From contig JAJYYS010000070.1 of assembly GCA_021800745.1 (NCBI GenBank), forward strand, positions 1-8,132: a stretch of 8,132 nt of DNA, given 5' to 3'. Positions 6,161 through 8,132 of the stretch are shown here, piece after piece (the first letter of the stretch is position 1; each line of letters starts with the position of its first letter). The position numbers were made by a program, and so were the translations under genes. The notes below the pieces were generated by a model. That model saw nothing but the letters and a program-made list of their open reading frames with translations. It had not been told where the DNA came from and did no database searches. Origin of the DNA: a bacterium (GTDB lineage: Bacteria > SZUA-79 > Acidulodesulfobacterales > Acidulodesulfobacteraceae).

Positions 6161-7654
6161 ATGTATGAATTAATATTGATACTTCCGGCAGCGGCTTTAA
6201 TCGTTTCGATATTTGCCGATGTTTTATGGATGTCCTATCTGCAGTTGGCGGTATCAGTTCTCGTATTTTGTGCGGTTGCTGCAATCGCCTTGTCTTTTAA
6301 TTCCGTTGCAGTTTTTTTAGGCGGCTTTTTCTTTGTGGATTATATTAATTTAGTCATTCTTATAACGGTTTCGACCCTTGAACTATTTGTGGCATTTTAT
6401 TCGTTCGGATATGTCAGAACCGAAATAGCCGGAGGCGTATCGAAAAGAAAATTTAAATTTTACTATTTCTGGAAAAATTTATTTGTTTTCAGCATGATGG
6501 TTTCGATATTGTCTAACAATCTCGGTATTTACTGGACAGGACTTGAGGCTACGACTTTGGCTACCGCATTATTGGTTTCTTTTAACAGGACTAAAGAATC
6601 TTTTGAGGCTACATGGAAATACGTCATTATGTGTTCGGTGGGCATTGCTATAGGACTTTTTGCGATAGTTATTCTATATTTTACGACTTCGCAGGTTTAC
6701 GGAGAAAGCTTGCAGTCTTTATCTTTTATAAATATTATGCAGGCCGGTGCAAAATTAGACAAGAATTTTCTTATGCTTGCTTTTCTTCTTGCGCTTGTCG
6801 GATTCGGAACGAAAGTAGGATTTGCTCCGATGCACAACTGGCTCCCCGATGCGCATTCGCAGGGTCCAAGCCCCGTCAGCGCTTTGTTGTCCGGAGTTTT
6901 GCTTAATACGGCGCTTTTGGGCATTTTAAGGTTTTATCAGATTAACGGGGCGGCAGGCATCTATTATCCGAGGTATTTCTTAATAGGCTTCGGCTTTTTT
7001 ACTATTTTAATTTCGGCTTTTTCGGTAATAAAGCAGACCGACTACAAGCGCCTGTTCGCATTTTCTTCCATGGAAAATATGGGCATTATAGCCCTTGGTT
7101 TCGGCATAGGCGGAATAGCGGTAATAGGAAGCCTTTTACAGATTTTTTTCCATGCTTTAAATAAGGGATTATTGTTTTTGTCTTCAGGAAACGTTCTTGC
7201 GGCAACACATGAAAGGAGAATCGATAAAATAAGGAATTTATCCAAGAATTTCCCGGTTACGGCATTGGTTCTTCTTTTCGGAGTTATGGGAATCAGCGGA
7301 ATGCCTCCGTTTGCAATGTTTTTGGGAGAAATTTACATTATGACGGGGGTATTTAGGAGTAATATACTGCTGGGGTTTTTAGTTTTTATACTGCTGGTTT
7401 TTATTTTTATAGGGCTTTTCGGCAAAATTCTTAAAATGTACATGGGAAATACGGATAACGAAGCAGACGATGAACTTCAAAGCGGCAAAAAGGCGCATAA
7501 AGAGGTTAATGAGGATGCGATCCATCCTTTTATGGTATATGTTCCTTTAATTCTTTTGCTGCTCTCCTCTTTATTATTATTTTACATCCCGTCCCCCTTT
7601 TTAAATATAGTAAAATCAGCATCCGCTGAATTTGGAGGCAGGATAATTTTTTGA
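6161..7654 (+). CDS. hyfF: Hydrogenase-4 subunit F-like antiporter subunit (HyfF)
   Basis: This 497-residue polytopic membrane protein is the second antiporter-type subunit of the cluster and is closer to NuoM/N in length. The expected proton-path residues are visible: E129 in IYWTGLEATTLATALL (distinctive of HyfF), K218 in GTKVGFAPMHNWLPDAHSQGPSPVSALLSG (positions 216-245), D294/K296 in KQTDYKRLFAFSSMENMG, H331 and K335 in FHALNKGLLFL, and E390 in FLGE. A highly charged soluble loop at about 428-456 lies before the last helix (457-477). It probably acts with HyfB in coupling electron transfer to H+ or Na+ movement. The start ATG 6161 has only a weak CGGA site 7 bases upstream; the N-terminal hydrophobic helix fits this start. 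Its TGA stop directly abuts the hyfG start in the same frame. Confidence 0.92.
   Translation: MYELILILPAAALIVSIFADVLWMSYLQLAVSVLVFCAVAAIALSFNSVAVFLGGFFFVDYINLVILITVSTLELFVAFYSFGYVRTEIAGGVSKRKFKFYYFWKNLFVFSMMVSILSNNLGIYWTGLEATTLATALLVSFNRTKESFEATWKYVIMCSVGIAIGLFAIVILYFTTSQVYGESLQSLSFINIMQAGAKLDKNFLMLAFLLALVGFGTKVGFAPMHNWLPDAHSQGPSPVSALLSGVLLNTALLGILRFYQINGAAGIYYPRYFLIGFGFFTILISAFSVIKQTDYKRLFAFSSMENMGIIALGFGIGGIAVIGSLLQIFFHALNKGLLFLSSGNVLAATHERRIDKIRNLSKNFPVTALVLLFGVMGISGMPPFAMFLGEIYIMTGVFRSNILLGFLVFILLVFIFIGLFGKILKMYMGNTDNEADDELQSGKKAHKEVNEDAIHPFMVYVPLILLLLSSLLLFYIPSPFLNIVKSASAEFGGRIIF
7634..7643 (+). promoter_or_regulatory. Ribosome binding site for hyfG inside the end of hyfF
   Basis: GGAGG at 7634-7638 followed by AGGA at 7640-7643 lies within the last codons of hyfF. 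The first is 16 bases and the second 11 bases before ATG 7655. This supports separate initiation of hyfG, coupled to hyfF termination, and favours ATG 7655 over the in-frame ATG at 7667. Confidence 0.5.
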
Positions 7655-8132
7655 ATGGATAAGATTATGCTAAATAAACATAATATAAAATCAATCGATT
7701 TTATAAATTCGGCGGATAATCTCAAAGCGTCCGGAAAATATCTGCTCGGCATCGCCGCGGCGGACGAGAGAGCCTTAAATTCTAAATTTACCGTCAGATA
7801 TTTTTTCGGAGGCGGCAGCGGTATCGATGAATATCGCGTCGATGCGGACGAAAGTTTTCAATCTATATCTAAAATCTGTCCAGCCGCCAAAATGTATGAG
7901 CGCGAGATATACGATTTATTCGGTCTTTTACCCTCAGGACACCCCGATTTAAGGCCTTTAATGCTGTATCCCGAAAACTGGGATTCTTCCGTCCATCCCT
8001 TAAGAAAGGATTATAATAATTTAATTCCCGATATGAAGAAATACGGCGAATATAAGTTTAAAGAGATTTTGGGCGAAGGAATTTTTGAAGTTCTTGTAGG
8101 CCCGGTTCATGCCGGAATTATAGAACCCGGAC
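7655..8132 (+). CDS. hyfG: Group 4 hydrogenase-type large subunit, HyfG-like, N-terminal part (truncated by window edge)
   Basis: 159 codons are visible before the right edge. Residues about 1-125 form a NuoC (30 kDa)-like domain with its signature YEREIYDLFG (81-90), then GHPDLRPLMLYP (95-106) and HPLRKDY (114-120). From about 140 the NuoD/[NiFe] large-subunit-like domain begins with VLVGPVHAGIIEPG (146-159), where the sequence stops. This NuoC-NuoD fusion is the HyfG/HycE arrangement, the catalytic large subunit of the cytoplasmic arm. The nickel-binding CxxC pairs lie beyond the edge, so it cannot be said from here whether it is a true [NiFe] hydrogenase. ATG 7655 directly follows the hyfF TGA, in the same frame. 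An in-frame ATG at 7667 is a possible alternative start. Confidence 0.88.
   Translation, partial: MDKIMLNKHNIKSIDFINSADNLKASGKYLLGIAAADERALNSKFTVRYFFGGGSGIDEYRVDADESFQSISKICPAAKMYEREIYDLFGLLPSGHPDLRPLMLYPENWDSSVHPLRKDYNNLIPDMKKYGEYKFKEILGEGIFEVLVGPVHAGIIEPG

Overview
The window is an AT-rich stretch of bacterial DNA with every gene on the + strand. It reads as two adjacent transcription units. The bodies have short gaps, homopolymeric A/T runs and A/T-ending codons throughout, with no composition break that would suggest a recent insertion. No mobile element, CRISPR array, tRNA or rRNA was seen. The gene content (energy-converting hydrogenase-type membrane arm, cytoplasmic molybdopterin enzyme, NRAMP metal transporter) suggests a Gram-negative anaerobe or facultative anaerobe. 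An uncultured deltaproteobacterial-type lineage, for example one from acidic, metal-rich water, is only a guess.

Left unit (1-2499). The C-terminus of an NRAMP (MntH-like) divalent metal/proton symporter enters from the left edge. It is followed by a 69-residue single-pass membrane protein of unknown function and then by a 686-residue molybdopterin (Mo/W-bisPGD) oxidoreductase. The oxidoreductase has an N-terminal [4Fe-4S] motif and no export signal. Spacings of 29 and 14 bases suggest co-transcription.

Boundary (2500-2613). This 114-base, very AT-rich gap holds a good sigma70-type promoter: TTGCTA, 16 bases, then a perfect TATAAT with an upstream TG. A perfect 6-base inverted repeat resembling an FNR half-site pair, but with a 3-base centre, covers the -10 element. 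This makes the downstream operon look separately and perhaps redox controlled.

Right unit (2614 to right edge). Five tightly packed genes encode hyfB, hyfC, hyfE, hyfF and the start of hyfG. They form the membrane arm and catalytic large subunit of a group 4 (hydrogenase-4/formate hydrogenlyase type) complex related to respiratory complex I. HyfB and HyfF are the antiporter-like proton or sodium channels, HyfC is the NuoH-like anchor, and HyfE is a NuoK/NuoJ-like small subunit. HyfG begins with its NuoC-like domain and is cut off just as its NuoD/[NiFe]-like domain starts. The residues that would separate a true [NiFe] hydrogenase from a nickel-free 'hydrogenase-related' complex are therefore outside the window. 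No hyfA or hyfD is present between the genes seen.

Most interesting points: an unassigned molybdopterin oxidoreductase sits next to a complex I-like energy-converting arm and could be its electron donor; a palindrome overlies the operon promoter; and the identity of the large subunit is unresolved.
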